A stretch of DNA of 44,605 nucleotides from an uncultured Clostridia bacterium. GTDB lineage: Bacteria; Bacillota; Peptococcia; Peptococcales; Peptococcaceae. Positions 1-9,252 of the stretch are shown here, in pieces (the stretch's first letter is position 1; every line of letters begins with the position of its first letter). The notes below the pieces were generated by a model. That model was not told the origin of the DNA, ran no database searches, and worked only from the letters and a program-made list of their open reading frames with translations. Location: assembly GCA_944391625.1 (NCBI GenBank), contig CALXUG010000022.1:1-44605 (forward strand), read 5' to 3'. The translations under genes and the position numbers were made by a program.

Positions 1-1
1 C

Positions 2-73
2 TCTCTTTTTTTATTATTTTTTCTAAAATAATAAATGTCGGGAAATCGCTACCCCAACATTTATTATAGAACC
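2..73. repeat. Terminal inverted repeat, left copy (IS-like end)
   Basis: These 72 bases are the exact reverse complement of 44534-44605. Reading outward from the window interior, the element begins GGTTCTATAATAAATG and contains an internal hairpin: ATAATAAATGT pairs with ACATTTATTAT around a GGG/CCC-extended stem and a 9-nt loop. A contig that ends in the same sequence at both sides is what an assembler gives at a multi-copy mobile element. The GG start and AT-rich terminal repeat recall ISL3-type ends, but no transposase is present to confirm a family. Confidence 0.75.
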
Positions 74-108
74 CATTATTTTTGCTACTTTATTTTATAC
101 AGCAAACA

Positions 109-1128
109 TTACAGAATTTTACGAATCCATCCTTCCGGTGCTTCAATTCTGCCCATCTGAATGCCGGTTAATGTTTCATACAGCTTTTTAGTAATCGGTC
201 CCATTTCGGTCATGCCGCTGGCAAAGCAGATTTCTTTGCCGTGATCTACTACTTTACCTACTGGGGAGATGACAGCGGCAGTTCCGCACAGACCGCATTC
301 GGCAAAATCAGCCAGTTCAGCCAAAGCTACAGGACGCTGGGTTACTTTCAGACCCAGATAATGCTCTGCCACGTAAACCAGAGAACGACGGGTGATAGAA
401 GGCAAAATAGAATTAGACAATGGTGTTACCACTTCGTTATCCTTGGTGATGAACAGGAAGTTGGCACCGCCGGTTTCTTCCACATAGGTGCGGGTAGCAG
501 GATCCAAAAACATATTTTCATCATATCCGGCTGCATGGGCAACGCTGTGCGCATGCAAACTCATAGCATAGTTCAGGCCGGCTTTGATATGACCGGTGCC
601 ATTTGGCGCAGCACGGTCAAAATCACTGACACACAAAGTCAATGGTTTTACACCGCCTTTAAAATAAGGACCTACCGGTGTACCAAAGATACGGAACTGG
701 TATTCATCGGCAGGATGTACGCCGATTACCGGACCAGATGCAAACATATAAGGGCGCAGATAAAAAGTAGCGCCGCTGCCATAAGGAGGCACCCACTCGG
801 CATTGGCTTTTACCACTGCGTCTACCGCTTCTAAAAACCGTTCTTTTGGAAACTGCGGCATTTCCAGACGAGCAGCGGAATCCATCATCCGTTCTGCATT
901 CAAATCAGGACGGAAGGTAACAATGCTGCCGTCTTCTGTAGAATAAGCCTTTAATCCCTCAAAGCATTCCTGACAATATTGCAGAATGCCTGCGCATTCG
1001 TTGATCACCACATTGGCATCGCTGGTCAGACAGCCGGCATCCCACTGGCCGTCTTTATAGTTGGATACATAACGCTGGTCGGTCTGCATATAGCTGAAAC
1101 CAAGACTTGCCCAATCAATATTTTTCAT
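109..1128 (-). CDS. ilvE: Branched-chain amino acid aminotransferase
   Basis: PLP enzyme that exchanges amino groups between leucine, isoleucine or valine and 2-oxoglutarate, the last step of branched-chain amino acid synthesis; cytoplasmic. The 339-residue protein has the class IV aminotransferase signatures: QECFEGLKAY near 53-62, FRPDLNAERM near 72-81, and the PLP lysine K182 in HIKAGLNYA. It resembles the longer BCAT subgroup more than E. coli IlvE. The frame stays open to 1206, but the start at 1128 is preferred because GGAGG lies 9 nt upstream and the promoter at 1186-1214 would put the longer start outside the transcript. It stands alone, with no other ilv or leu gene nearby and no T-box seen in its about 50-nt leader. 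Confidence 0.93.
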   Translation of the reverse strand: MKNIDWASLGFSYMQTDQRYVSNYKDGQWDAGCLTSDANVVINECAGILQYCQECFEGLKAYSTEDGSIVTFRPDLNAERMMDSAARLEMPQFPKERFLEAVDAVVKANAEWVPPYGSGATFYLRPYMFASGPVIGVHPADEYQFRIFGTPVGPYFKGGVKPLTLCVSDFDRAAPNGTGHIKAGLNYAMSLHAHSVAHAAGYDENMFLDPATRTYVEETGGANFLFITKDNEVVTPLSNSILPSITRRSLVYVAEHYLGLKVTQRPVALAELADFAECGLCGTAAVISPVGKVVDHGKEICFASGMTEMGPITKKLYETLTGIQMGRIEAPEGWIRKIL

Positions 1129-1185
1129 AAAATACAACCTCCATTGCAGTAAAATTACCTTTGGCCTTACAGCCTTATCCCGTTT

Positions 1186-1214
1186 AGCATAATACTTTCT
1201 GTACATCCTGTCAA
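1186..1214 (-). promoter_or_regulatory. Sigma-A-type promoter of ilvE
   Basis: On the minus strand TTGACA (1214-1209), a 17-base spacer and TATGCT (1191-1186) form a near-consensus promoter. The predicted start is near 1179, giving a leader of about 50 nt. Confidence 0.75.
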
Positions 1215-1274
1215 TCAGGCAATTGGGCGGTTATCCATAAAAATTACTGACCTTTTTGCTATGCAGCAAATTTT

Positions 1275-1322
1275 GGGCCGATGCACCCTTCTATGCGCTT
1301 CATAGAATTGGTTCACCGGCCC
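1275..1322. other. Nested palindrome between ilvE and the phosphatase gene
   Basis: GGGCCG (1275-1280) pairs with CGGCCC (1317-1322), and inside it TTCTATG (1289-1295) pairs with CATAGAA (1301-1307). It lies 3' of the phosphatase gene, so it may end that transcript, but no good T-run follows on the minus strand. Confidence 0.4.
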
Positions 1323-1366
1323 ATTAAATACCAGACTGCTCTCTACCCGACTACGGCAAACTGCAA

Positions 1367-4300
1367 TTACCGCACTACTACAATTTGCTGTTTATCCGGT
1401 ACCCAAATCACATTGGCATCCAACGACTGACCAATATAGCGGATTGGCACCAGTGTACGGCCATTGCGGATAACAGGAGCCGCATCAAATCCATCTATCA
1501 CTTGATCAACAGTCATATTCAATACTTTATCCTGCGTTTTAATGGCAACGGAGCGGGTGCTGCCATTCCAGACAACCTCTGCGCCAAAGGCTTCGGAAAT
1601 CAAGCGCAGCGGTACCATGGTCCGTCCATCGATGAGCATAGGAGCCACATCGTTGCCAATGCTGCTGCCGTTTATCCGGCAGGCTGCACTACCTACTGTC
1701 AATTCCATTTTCTTAACTGCCGCATCTTCTACCAGAACATAGCTGCCCGGTTCATCTACATAAGCGGTCAATGTTTTTGTTTTGGCATCATAGTTGCCGC
1801 CCATATAAATCAGTTGGGTTTTGCCTTCCTCGTCGGTTACAACCTGTGCCAGAGTTAATTTAGCGGTGTCGTGTACCTCGCTTACCGGAACCGGCACTGT
1901 TACCGTAAGCGGATTATGGAAGCTGTTCAATACCACGCCGTTTTCTTTTGCCGTCACAATGACAGCACTGCTGCTGCCACCGATTATGGTAACGTCATCC
2001 TGCTGTGCCGCAGCGGCAACTGCCTGTTCCAACACTGCTGTGCTGACCGCAGCCTGCTGCACGGTAACAGTTTTATCGGATGAAGTCACTGTTGTTTGCG
2101 CCGCACTGCTGCCGGAAGAACTACCGGAACTGCTGGAGCTGCCAGAACTGCCGGAACCGGAAGAACCGGAGTCAGAGCTGCCGTTTTTATTAGCGGATAA
2201 TTCATAGGCCGCTACAGTGCCGCCCACTTCACAGGCTGCCAACAGCATGGCCTTGCCGTTAGGGCTTGCCTCCGCTGCAATAAAGTGCAGGCCTTCCGGA
2301 GAATCGTCACTGCCCGTTTCTTCGCTGAAATCCCGAGAGTTGATATAATTGACATAGGATACCTGGGCAGGATTGGTAATGTCATAAACCATTACACCAC
2401 CAATCCGTTCTAAGGTAACAAAGGCGTAAGTTTTATCTCCTACCTGGCCAATGGTAACGGTTTCCGGTTCAGGGCCTTTTTTGCCGGAACGGTCATCCAC
2501 TGTCAGATCATCGTTGGAGCAGTTAAAATAGTCAGGCAAATAGGCTGCTGTTTTGGCTTCAAAGTCGTTGCCGCTGTCAAATACTTCGGTAAGACCGTTA
2601 TCAGTTACTTCAAACAAGGTAAAGGAACGTCCGCCGAACAGATAGTCCTTGCTGTCGTCCAGTCCGTCATAATCGTTGCTGTCAAAGAACACCACTTTTC
2701 CGGCTAAACCGCTGTTTGCGTTGGTGATGGCGCCGGTAGGAGAGGTTTCTTTGCCGTCTTTAAAGTTGCGCTCAACTTCATTGCAATAGCTGCTGCCCCA
2801 TTCACGGGAATCACCTTCGTTGGCGGTCAGCAGATAGGTTTTTCCGCCGGTCTGATATAAGCTGATGCCGTCAGGCATACGGATACCCCGCAGACTGTCA
2901 TAGGTTTTGGCGCTGTAAGCTTCATCTTTTTTGTCCATATCTACTGTAATTTTAGAATAGTCTTCAAAGCCTGCACTGTACACACCGGTCATTGTAGTTG
3001 TGGTTAAATCCAGCACTGCAATGGCGTTGGCTTCCTGTAAGGTAATATAAGCGGCTGTATCGGTAGCTGCAATATATTCCGGCTCTAAATCCACGGTGGG
3101 AGCAGCCCCTTTTTTGAGCACAATCCCCTGCGCAGCTAAGGTATTATGGTCAAAGGCAGAGAAACCAACTGTCTGTGCAGTGTAGGTTTTGGCATTTATC
3201 ACAGTCACAGATCCGGCCGGGTCTACTGCACCGGCATCATACCCTTCACGGGGTTCGCCTTCATTGGCGGTCAAAATTTTGCTGCCATCGGGTGTAAAGG
3301 TAACCATGTCAGGCTGCACGCCGGTTTCCACTGCCTGCAGATAGGTCAGTGTGCCGTCATCGTTACACCGGAACAATGCCACACGGCCGTTATCCGCATA
3401 CCCTTCTGCCTGTACTGCAGCTGCCAGCAAGGTTCCATCCGGCGACACTGCCACCGAAGTCATATCGCCATAGGAAAATCCATCAACGGAAACCATGGCT
3501 TTTACATCAATATCATTGCCGTCCAGCATAGCCACGCTGTCGCCCTGCTGCAATTGTTTCAGCGGAATGGCTGTCAGCTTTCCTGTATTGCCGTTTATCG
3601 CATAGGCCCAGCCGGTGCTTTCATTGTAATCCACAATTTCCATCACACCGCCGTCCTTATTTTGCATACCCGAATCATACCGCCCAATCTGGGTTAAATC
3701 CAGCGAAGCGGTTCCGTTTTCCTGACCGGTAATTTTTTTGCCGCCGTCCGCCTGTTTGGTTACGGTAAATGCGTCAATCTCTTTGCTGTCCGGAGTTTGG
3801 CTGTCTCCGCTCAGGTTATAAACTTTCACCGAAATAGTATCGCCCTGCACATCAAACAATGCGTAACTGGGGCTGTACTCCTGATTCCATTCCTGGTTGC
3901 CTACCGGCAGATAACCAGCTTTGTCGGCATCACTGGCGGTCTGGCCTTCCAGATATGCCGCTGACCCCTGCTTGCCGTTGGCCAATATGGGATAATCGGC
4001 ATTGTTGGTTTTATCTACTTTTTCAAAGGGTGTATAGTACTGCATATCAGAACTACAGTTGCCGGTCAGATAAATGACACCCTGCGGGTTATTGATGGTG
4101 TCCAACCGTTCGCTGACCCGTTCTCCGGCACCATTGAGCACAAAGCTGCGGGAATACACATGGTCATGACCGCCCAGCACAAAATCAACGTCCTGCTCAG
4201 CCATTACCCGTTCAAAACCAGCATCCACATAATTTTCAATGTCTGAATCGGCGGCGTGTTTGGCCACAGTCTGGGTTGATTTATGATGGGTCACAATCAG

Positions 4301-5473
4301 CCAGTCGTATTGACCGGCATATTGACTTTTGGCCGCTTCTATTGTTTTTTCAAAGTTAGCTACAATAGCCTCTGCCTCCTGGTTTCCTTTGGAAGCGCTG
4401 GGCACATCTTTGTTGTCGCTGTTTTCCTCGTCATTCCCGCCTGGATAAGCGCCGGTGTTCAGTGTAACAAACAGCACATTGTTATACAGATAGTAATAGT
4501 TGCCTTTGGTTTCCATTTCCCGCCGTTCTGTAAAATCGTACTGACCTTCTTCGTTAGGTGTTACGCCATTGGAAGCTGTACCACCGGAAATTTCAGCATC
4601 TGTGGCCTGAATATAATTGCCGTGGCTCTGGCTGGTTCCGCTGTTTTGTCCGCGGAATGTGGTTTTTACCTCATACAGTGTATCGGCATCATCCGTAGCA
4701 GTTTCGCTGATTTCCATTTCATTCGGCAGATTAAAGTGATCTGCAAACATATAATGCCGGTCATGATTGCCGACAGCCGGCGCATAGGCAATCTGTGTCA
4801 TTTCTTCCGGCGCAAAGAACGCCGCATATTCGCTGGATTTTCCCCAGCTCTGGTCTTCCACTTGGTCTCCGGCAGAAACTACCAAAGAAGCCCCAGCATC
4901 TACCACAACCTCCATCATTTTGGCCCAACCGGTTTGGTTATTTTCTGGATTTGGATTCCAACCATCTTTGTTGATTTCGTTATTTTCTTTTATTTGCGGG
5001 TCACTGGTGAAGGCAAACTTGAATCCATCTGCCGCAGCTGTTTTGTAGGAATATTCCTGAGACCAGCTGGCGCCGCCGTCATTAGAAATTTGGTAAGTAT
5101 ACTGCGTATCCGGTTCCAGTCCATCTACTGTAACACGGCAGCCAACCTTGCCGCTGTCTGTGTATTTATCCGGTTTTAATTCTGTTGGCGCTGTTAAAGC
5201 AAATTCCATAGCCGCCATGGTTGTTACATCTTCATCGGTGGCAAACTGCAGCACCGAATTGGTAGTGCCTTCCGGCGCATACCAGTTCAAATTGATGGAT
5301 GCGCTTGTTTCGCCTGGCTGAATGGTCAAGCTGTCAATGCTCTGCGCTGTCAGCTGACGCTGCACAGCCTGCTGTAAGTCCAAATCTGTGGCAAATACGG
5401 ATGTAGGAAACATACCTGCCAGCAATGCGGAAGATACCACACCTGCAATTATTTTTTTACCATTTATTTTCAT
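1367..5473 (-). CDS. Secreted metallophosphoesterase with beta-propeller and stalk (copper amine oxidase-like) domain
   Basis: Exported 1368-residue multidomain protein. Residues 1-28 are a signal peptide ending VFA. A fibronectin/purple-acid-phosphatase-like N domain (about 45-145) precedes a calcineurin-type metallophosphoesterase (about 150-450) with metal motifs SDPQ (D158), GDQ (D203), GNHD (236-239), THH (395-397) and GHDH (435-438). A choice-of-anchor-I/LVIVD-like propeller spans about 590-1090. A Gly/Ser linker (1095-1126), an uncharacterised segment and a C-terminal copper-amine-oxidase N1-like stalk domain (about 1255-1368, with paired GRTMVPLR and GRTLVPIR motifs) follow. The start at 5473 has AGGAGGGG just upstream; the frame extends 10 codons further without such a site. 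It probably releases phosphate from organic phosphoesters outside the membrane; the stalk may hold it in the envelope. Substrate is unknown. Confidence 0.88.
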   Translation of the reverse strand: MKINGKKIIAGVVSSALLAGMFPTSVFATDLDLQQAVQRQLTAQSIDSLTIQPGETSASINLNWYAPEGTTNSVLQFATDEDVTTMAAMEFALTAPTELKPDKYTDSGKVGCRVTVDGLEPDTQYTYQISNDGGASWSQEYSYKTAAADGFKFAFTSDPQIKENNEINKDGWNPNPENNQTGWAKMMEVVVDAGASLVVSAGDQVEDQSWGKSSEYAAFFAPEEMTQIAYAPAVGNHDRHYMFADHFNLPNEMEISETATDDADTLYEVKTTFRGQNSGTSQSHGNYIQATDAEISGGTASNGVTPNEEGQYDFTERREMETKGNYYYLYNNVLFVTLNTGAYPGGNDEENSDNKDVPSASKGNQEAEAIVANFEKTIEAAKSQYAGQYDWLIVTHHKSTQTVAKHAADSDIENYVDAGFERVMAEQDVDFVLGGHDHVYSRSFVLNGAGERVSERLDTINNPQGVIYLTGNCSSDMQYYTPFEKVDKTNNADYPILANGKQGSAAYLEGQTASDADKAGYLPVGNQEWNQEYSPSYALFDVQGDTISVKVYNLSGDSQTPDSKEIDAFTVTKQADGGKKITGQENGTASLDLTQIGRYDSGMQNKDGGVMEIVDYNESTGWAYAINGNTGKLTAIPLKQLQQGDSVAMLDGNDIDVKAMVSVDGFSYGDMTSVAVSPDGTLLAAAVQAEGYADNGRVALFRCNDDGTLTYLQAVETGVQPDMVTFTPDGSKILTANEGEPREGYDAGAVDPAGSVTVINAKTYTAQTVGFSAFDHNTLAAQGIVLKKGAAPTVDLEPEYIAATDTAAYITLQEANAIAVLDLTTTTMTGVYSAGFEDYSKITVDMDKKDEAYSAKTYDSLRGIRMPDGISLYQTGGKTYLLTANEGDSREWGSSYCNEVERNFKDGKETSPTGAITNANSGLAGKVVFFDSNDYDGLDDSKDYLFGGRSFTLFEVTDNGLTEVFDSGNDFEAKTAAYLPDYFNCSNDDLTVDDRSGKKGPEPETVTIGQVGDKTYAFVTLERIGGVMVYDITNPAQVSYVNYINSRDFSEETGSDDSPEGLHFIAAEASPNGKAMLLAACEVGGTVAAYELSANKNGSSDSGSSGSGSSGSSSSSGSSSGSSAAQTTVTSSDKTVTVQQAAVSTAVLEQAVAAAAQQDDVTIIGGSSSAVIVTAKENGVVLNSFHNPLTVTVPVPVSEVHDTAKLTLAQVVTDEEGKTQLIYMGGNYDAKTKTLTAYVDEPGSYVLVEDAAVKKMELTVGSAACRINGSSIGNDVAPMLIDGRTMVPLRLISEAFGAEVVWNGSTRSVAIKTQDKVLNMTVDQVIDGFDAAPVIRNGRTLVPIRYIGQSLDANVIWVPDKQQIVVVR

Positions 5474-5518
5474 TGTTGTTTCGCCCCTCCTGATTTTATA
5501 CATACGTTACAATCGGAA

Positions 5519-5524
5519 GTATAG
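5519..5524 (-). promoter_or_regulatory. Extended -10 promoter of the secreted phosphatase gene
   Basis: The minus strand reads TGCTATACT, an extended -10, about 46 bases before the start codon. No good -35 lies at the right distance, as is common with TGn promoters. Confidence 0.45.
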
Positions 5525-5672
5525 CAAGGAAACAAGCAGGATAACTATCAAAAAAAGATTAAATTTAGGTAAAATATATCCGCCGGATGCCCTTAAGGTT
5601 CTGTTATTGTCTTCCCGCTGAAGCAGCTTCAGAACGTTCACCCTTCGGACTGCGCCCATGCTGACGCACAGC

Positions 5673-5712
5673 AAAAAAGGACTGCGGCCCGGAAAGGCTG
5701 CAATCCTTTTAT
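5673..5712 (-). terminator. Intrinsic terminator of typA
   Basis: The minus strand forms a GC-rich stem (AAAGGATTGCAGCC against GGCCGCAGTCCTTT) followed by TTTTTT, 34 bases after the typA stop codon. Confidence 0.8.
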
Positions 5713-5745
5713 CATTCAACTTATCTATTTTATTTTAAATTGTGC

Positions 5746-7566
5746 TTAACCCTGCTGCTGTGTTTTGGCATACTGCACACGGTCTTTTGCTTTTAAGAAC
5801 CGTTTGCGCAGACGCAGGAAATGAGGTGTTACTTCCAGATATTCATCATCATTCAAAAATGCGATGCATTCTTCCAAGGACATATCCTTTGGTGTCTTTA
5901 AACGAACGGTATCGTCTTTGGCAGACGCGCGCACGTTGGTCAGGTTTTTGCCTTTGCATACGTTTACAGCAATATCCTGTTCCCGATTGCCTTCGCCGAT
6001 AATCATACCTTCATACACATCAACGCCAGCGCCGATAAACAGAACGCCCCGTTCTTCTGCCGGGAACAAACCGTAAGCAGTGGTGGTGCCGGTTTCAAAA
6101 GCCAGCAATGCACCGGTGCGGCGGCCTACAATGCTGCCGGAGTATGGACGATAGCTGTCGAACACACTGTTCATGATGCCGTAGCCTCTGGTATCGGTCA
6201 AAAATTCGGTACGGAACCCAACCAGACCGCGGGCAGGAATGACATATTCCAGACGGGCCTGACCGTTGAAGTTCTGCATATTGGTCATTTCACCTTTACG
6301 AGCGCCCAGTTTTTCCATAACAGGACCCATGTATTCTTCAGGCACATCTACAGTCAGCGCTTCATATGGCTCACATTTATGGCCTTCGATTTCTTTGATA
6401 ACTACCTGCGGTTTGGATACCTGGAATTCCATACCTTCACGGCGCATGGTTTCAATTAAAATGGACAGATGCAGTTCGCCGCGGCCTGCCACTTTAAAGG
6501 TATCGGCATTTTCGGTTGCAGAAACTTTCAGCGCAATGTCCGTTTCCATTTCTTTAAACAAACGGGCAGCCAGTTTGCGGGAAGTAACCGGATCGCCGTC
6601 TTTCCCTGCAAATGGGGAGTTGTTTACCATAAAGCTCATTTCCAGAGTAGGTTCTTCAATTTTTAAGAATTCCATCGGATCTACATTGGCCGGATCGCAG
6701 ATGGTTTCCCCTACGTTGATTTCACCCAAACCGGCAATGGCTACAATTTCACCAACAGATGCTTCTTCAATTTCAAATTTTTTCAGACCCTGGAAACCGA
6801 ACAGTTTGCTGATGCGCGCCTGTTTTACCTTGCCTTCCCGTGTCTGCATAGCTACCATCTGACCACTGCGGACAATACCTCTGTTTACCCGGCAAACGGC
6901 AATACGGCCCAAAAAGTCGTTATAATCCATCAGGGTAATCTGCGCTTGCAGCGGGCCATTGGCATCGCCGCTCGGAGCAGGAATATATTTAATAATATCA
7001 TCAAACAATGGTTTTAAATCCACTGCTTCTACATCTAAATCATTGGTAGCAATACCGGCAATCCCGGAAGCAAAAATAACCGGGAATTCCAGCTGTTCTT
7101 CGTCTGCGCCCAAATCAATAAATAAATCCAGTACTTCGTCTACCACTTCCAATGGACGGGCAAATTCACGGTCCATCTTGTTGATAACAACGATAGGCGC
7201 CAGTTTTTGTTCCAGCGCTTTTTTCAATACAAAACGGGTCTGCGGCATGCAGCCTTCAAAAGCGTCTACAACCAGCAACACACCGTCTACCATTTTCATG
7301 ATACGTTCTACTTCACCGCCAAAGTCAGCATGGCCCGGGGTGTCCACAATATTAATCTTATAATCGCCATAATGGATGGCTGTATTTTTAGCCAGAATGG
7401 TGATACCTTTTTCTCTTTCCAAATCGCTGGAGTCCATAACCCGTTCGGCAACCTGTTCGTTTTCACGGAAGGTACCGGACTGACTCAAAAGCTTATCTAC
7501 CAGAGTTGTCTTACCATGGTCTACGTGGGCAATAATTGCTATATTTCTAATATGATCCTGTTGCAT
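5746..7566 (-). CDS. typA: Ribosome-associated GTPase TypA/BipA
   Basis: Translational GTPase of the EF-G/LepA superfamily that binds the ribosome and helps 50S assembly and stress adaptation. The 606-residue length is normal for the family. The G domain begins at once with AHVDHGKTT (13-21); [14 protein letters not shown] (switch II) and NKMD (G4) are visible, followed by the EF-G-like domains and the BipA-specific C-terminus. Start ATG at 7566 has AGGAGG 5 nt upstream. Monocistronic: a terminator lies just downstream and the HD-domain gene is divergent. Nothing unusual in the sequence. Confidence 0.96.
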   Translation of the reverse strand: MQQDHIRNIAIIAHVDHGKTTLVDKLLSQSGTFRENEQVAERVMDSSDLEREKGITILAKNTAIHYGDYKINIVDTPGHADFGGEVERIMKMVDGVLLVVDAFEGCMPQTRFVLKKALEQKLAPIVVINKMDREFARPLEVVDEVLDLFIDLGADEEQLEFPVIFASGIAGIATNDLDVEAVDLKPLFDDIIKYIPAPSGDANGPLQAQITLMDYNDFLGRIAVCRVNRGIVRSGQMVAMQTREGKVKQARISKLFGFQGLKKFEIEEASVGEIVAIAGLGEINVGETICDPANVDPMEFLKIEEPTLEMSFMVNNSPFAGKDGDPVTSRKLAARLFKEMETDIALKVSATENADTFKVAGRGELHLSILIETMRREGMEFQVSKPQVVIKEIEGHKCEPYEALTVDVPEEYMGPVMEKLGARKGEMTNMQNFNGQARLEYVIPARGLVGFRTEFLTDTRGYGIMNSVFDSYRPYSGSIVGRRTGALLAFETGTTTAYGLFPAEERGVLFIGAGVDVYEGMIIGEGNREQDIAVNVCKGKNLTNVRASAKDDTVRLKTPKDMSLEECIAFLNDDEYLEVTPHFLRLRKRFLKAKDRVQYAKTQQQG

Positions 7567-7794
7567 AGCAGCCTCCTAAATAATTCTCTCTCAAAATTGC
7601 GTACAGAATATTTTAAGCCTATTTTTGCCGGAATACAAGTCTTTCCTGCAAAAAATTTTGTATAATTTCTGTAAAATCCACAAAAAAATCAATTTAAGCC
7701 ATGCAAAACAAAATTTTTCCTGTAAATGCTCTGCTTTGTCCTGCCGGAACCAATCATCAAAACCATCTGCTCGGTGGCGCTTTTTTATAATTTG

Positions 7795-7803
7795 TGGTAT
7801 GCT
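7795..7803 (+). promoter_or_regulatory. Extended -10 promoter of the HD-domain gene
   Basis: TGGTATGCT is a TGn-extended -10 about 49 bases before the start codon at 7852; no clear -35. Confidence 0.4.
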
Positions 7804-7851
7804 AAAATACAGAAACCATTGCAGACTCACTCAGACAGAAAGGATATTGCC

Positions 7852-8937
7852 ATGGAAGAATTCGCACAAACGACTACAGATTATATCCAACAAAACCAAC
7901 GGTTGAATCAGGCCATTATTTTTGCTGCCCAATGTCATGCCGGTCAGCTGCGCAAGGGCACCACGCTGCCCTATATTCTGCATCCATTGGAAACCATGCA
8001 GATTTTATCCGTTATGCAGGCCGATACCAATCTGCTCATTGCCGGATTGCTGCACGATGTCCTGGAAGATACCGACGCCACCGCCGAGCAAATTACCCAA
8101 CAGTTTGGGCAGGAAGTGCTGGAGCTGGTTCAGGAACACAGCGAAAACAAAGCAGACAGCTGGCTGAACCGCAAGCTGCGCGCCATTCAGATGCTGGAAC
8201 AGGCCGACCTGCCGCAAAAAATGCTGGCGCTGGCGGATAAACTTTCCAATCTGCGCAGCATTGCCAGAGATTATCAGGCTGTGGGCGATGCGCTTTGGGA
8301 GCGGTTTCATGCGCCAAAAGAAAAACAAGCCTGGTACTACAACGGCATTCTCAATGCACTGGCTCCTCTGCAGGACTTAGAAGCCACCGCTGCTCTCTAT
8401 GAAGAACTGACCGCGCATTACAAAGACGTTTTTGTTATTTATAAAATTACACCCACCTATGATAAGCTGTATCAGGCCAATACCTTTGGCGAAGCCTATT
8501 GCCTGACCAAAGGCAATCCCCAATGGCAGCCAACCACCTATCGGTTTCGGCAGAACGATATTCCGCTGACCAGACAGGAAGCGGAAACCCTGGAAGATAA
8601 ATGGTACGATTTATTCTTAGCTGTGGTGGAACAGGATTTGCAGGATGCAGTTTATCCATTGTATCAAACCGACAAACAGCAGACACAAATGCAGCTGGTT
8701 TCCGGTCAGCTCACCTGCTGCTCCCAAACAGAAGCAAATGCGCCGCTATGTGCTGTGCTCAGCGAAGACGATACCTATGCATGTTTCACCCAGCTTCGTA
8801 TGCACTACGGCATCGCCCAACCATTGCAGCAGCTATTAACACAATGCTTTGGCAGCGCAGAAGCAAGAGAATCATTTCAGGCATTTTGTGATGCAGCGGG
8901 GGTATCTTGTCAATTCATTCAGACAACCCCACAGTAA
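7852..8937 (+). CDS. HD-domain phosphohydrolase, RelA/SpoT hydrolase-like
   Basis: 361-residue protein whose first about 170 residues match the small alarmone hydrolase (MESH1/SpoT hydrolase) fold: CHAGQLRKG (H29), PYILHP (H44), LLHDVLEDT with the HD pair H68-D69, and ALADKLSNLR with D129. These are the Mn-binding residues, so ppGpp or a related nucleotide is a likely substrate; this is family knowledge, not shown here. The C-terminal half (about 175-361) has no feature I recognise and is not the synthetase, TGS or ACT domain of long RSH proteins. The start at 7852 is preferred over an in-frame extension to 7726 because AAAGGA lies 7 nt before it and the -10 at 7798-7803 is inside the extension. 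Divergent from typA; terminated at 9083-9131. Confidence 0.82.
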   Translation: MEEFAQTTTDYIQQNQRLNQAIIFAAQCHAGQLRKGTTLPYILHPLETMQILSVMQADTNLLIAGLLHDVLEDTDATAEQITQQFGQEVLELVQEHSENKADSWLNRKLRAIQMLEQADLPQKMLALADKLSNLRSIARDYQAVGDALWERFHAPKEKQAWYYNGILNALAPLQDLEATAALYEELTAHYKDVFVIYKITPTYDKLYQANTFGEAYCLTKGNPQWQPTTYRFRQNDIPLTRQEAETLEDKWYDLFLAVVEQDLQDAVYPLYQTDKQQTQMQLVSGQLTCCSQTEANAPLCAVLSEDDTYACFTQLRMHYGIAQPLQQLLTQCFGSAEARESFQAFCDAAGVSCQFIQTTPQ

Positions 8938-9252
8938 TAGCAGATTTAACATTAAAGAGCAATGCAGTTTATTAATAGGAAAGAGAATACAACCCTCTAA
9001 CAAACATCGTATCCTCTTTCTGTCCTTCAAAAAGAGCATGCTCATATATGCCCTCTATTTTTCACCCTATCAAAAACAAAAGAAAGCTGCCACAGCGGGA
9101 TTATTCACCATCCCTGCCGCGGCAGCTTTTTCATTGTTTTTTACTTGTCTGTTACTATTTTTACCATCGCTTTTATCATCATAGAAACCGGGGGAGCTTT
9201 CATCATCAAAGTCCGCTCGTCTTTGCTATCATCTCACAAATATCATAGGCAA
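8938..9252. other. Intergenic region between the HD-domain gene and menA
   Basis: The genes converge here. Apart from the bidirectional terminator at 9083-9131 I see no conserved ORF or RNA. Short open frames across it lack ribosome binding sites. Confidence 0.6.
9083..9131. terminator. Bidirectional intrinsic terminator
   Basis: AAAGCTGCC pairs with GGCAGCTTT, with an inner GCGGGA/TCCCTGC stem; T-runs occur on both strands. It serves the plus-strand HD-domain gene and could also end menA transcripts. Confidence 0.85.

Noticed and set aside
1129-1366. Possible T-box or other riboswitch upstream of ilvE
   Set aside because: The promoter at 1186-1214 leaves only a 50-nt leader, too short for a T-box, and no T-box core motif is visible.
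4283-5179. 298-codon open frame on the plus strand
   Set aside because: It is the antisense shadow of the secreted phosphatase gene, has no ribosome binding site and no recognisable protein motif.
5507-5719. 70-codon minus-strand frame between typA and the secreted phosphatase gene
   Set aside because: It runs through the typA terminator and the phosphatase promoter, and lacks a ribosome binding site.
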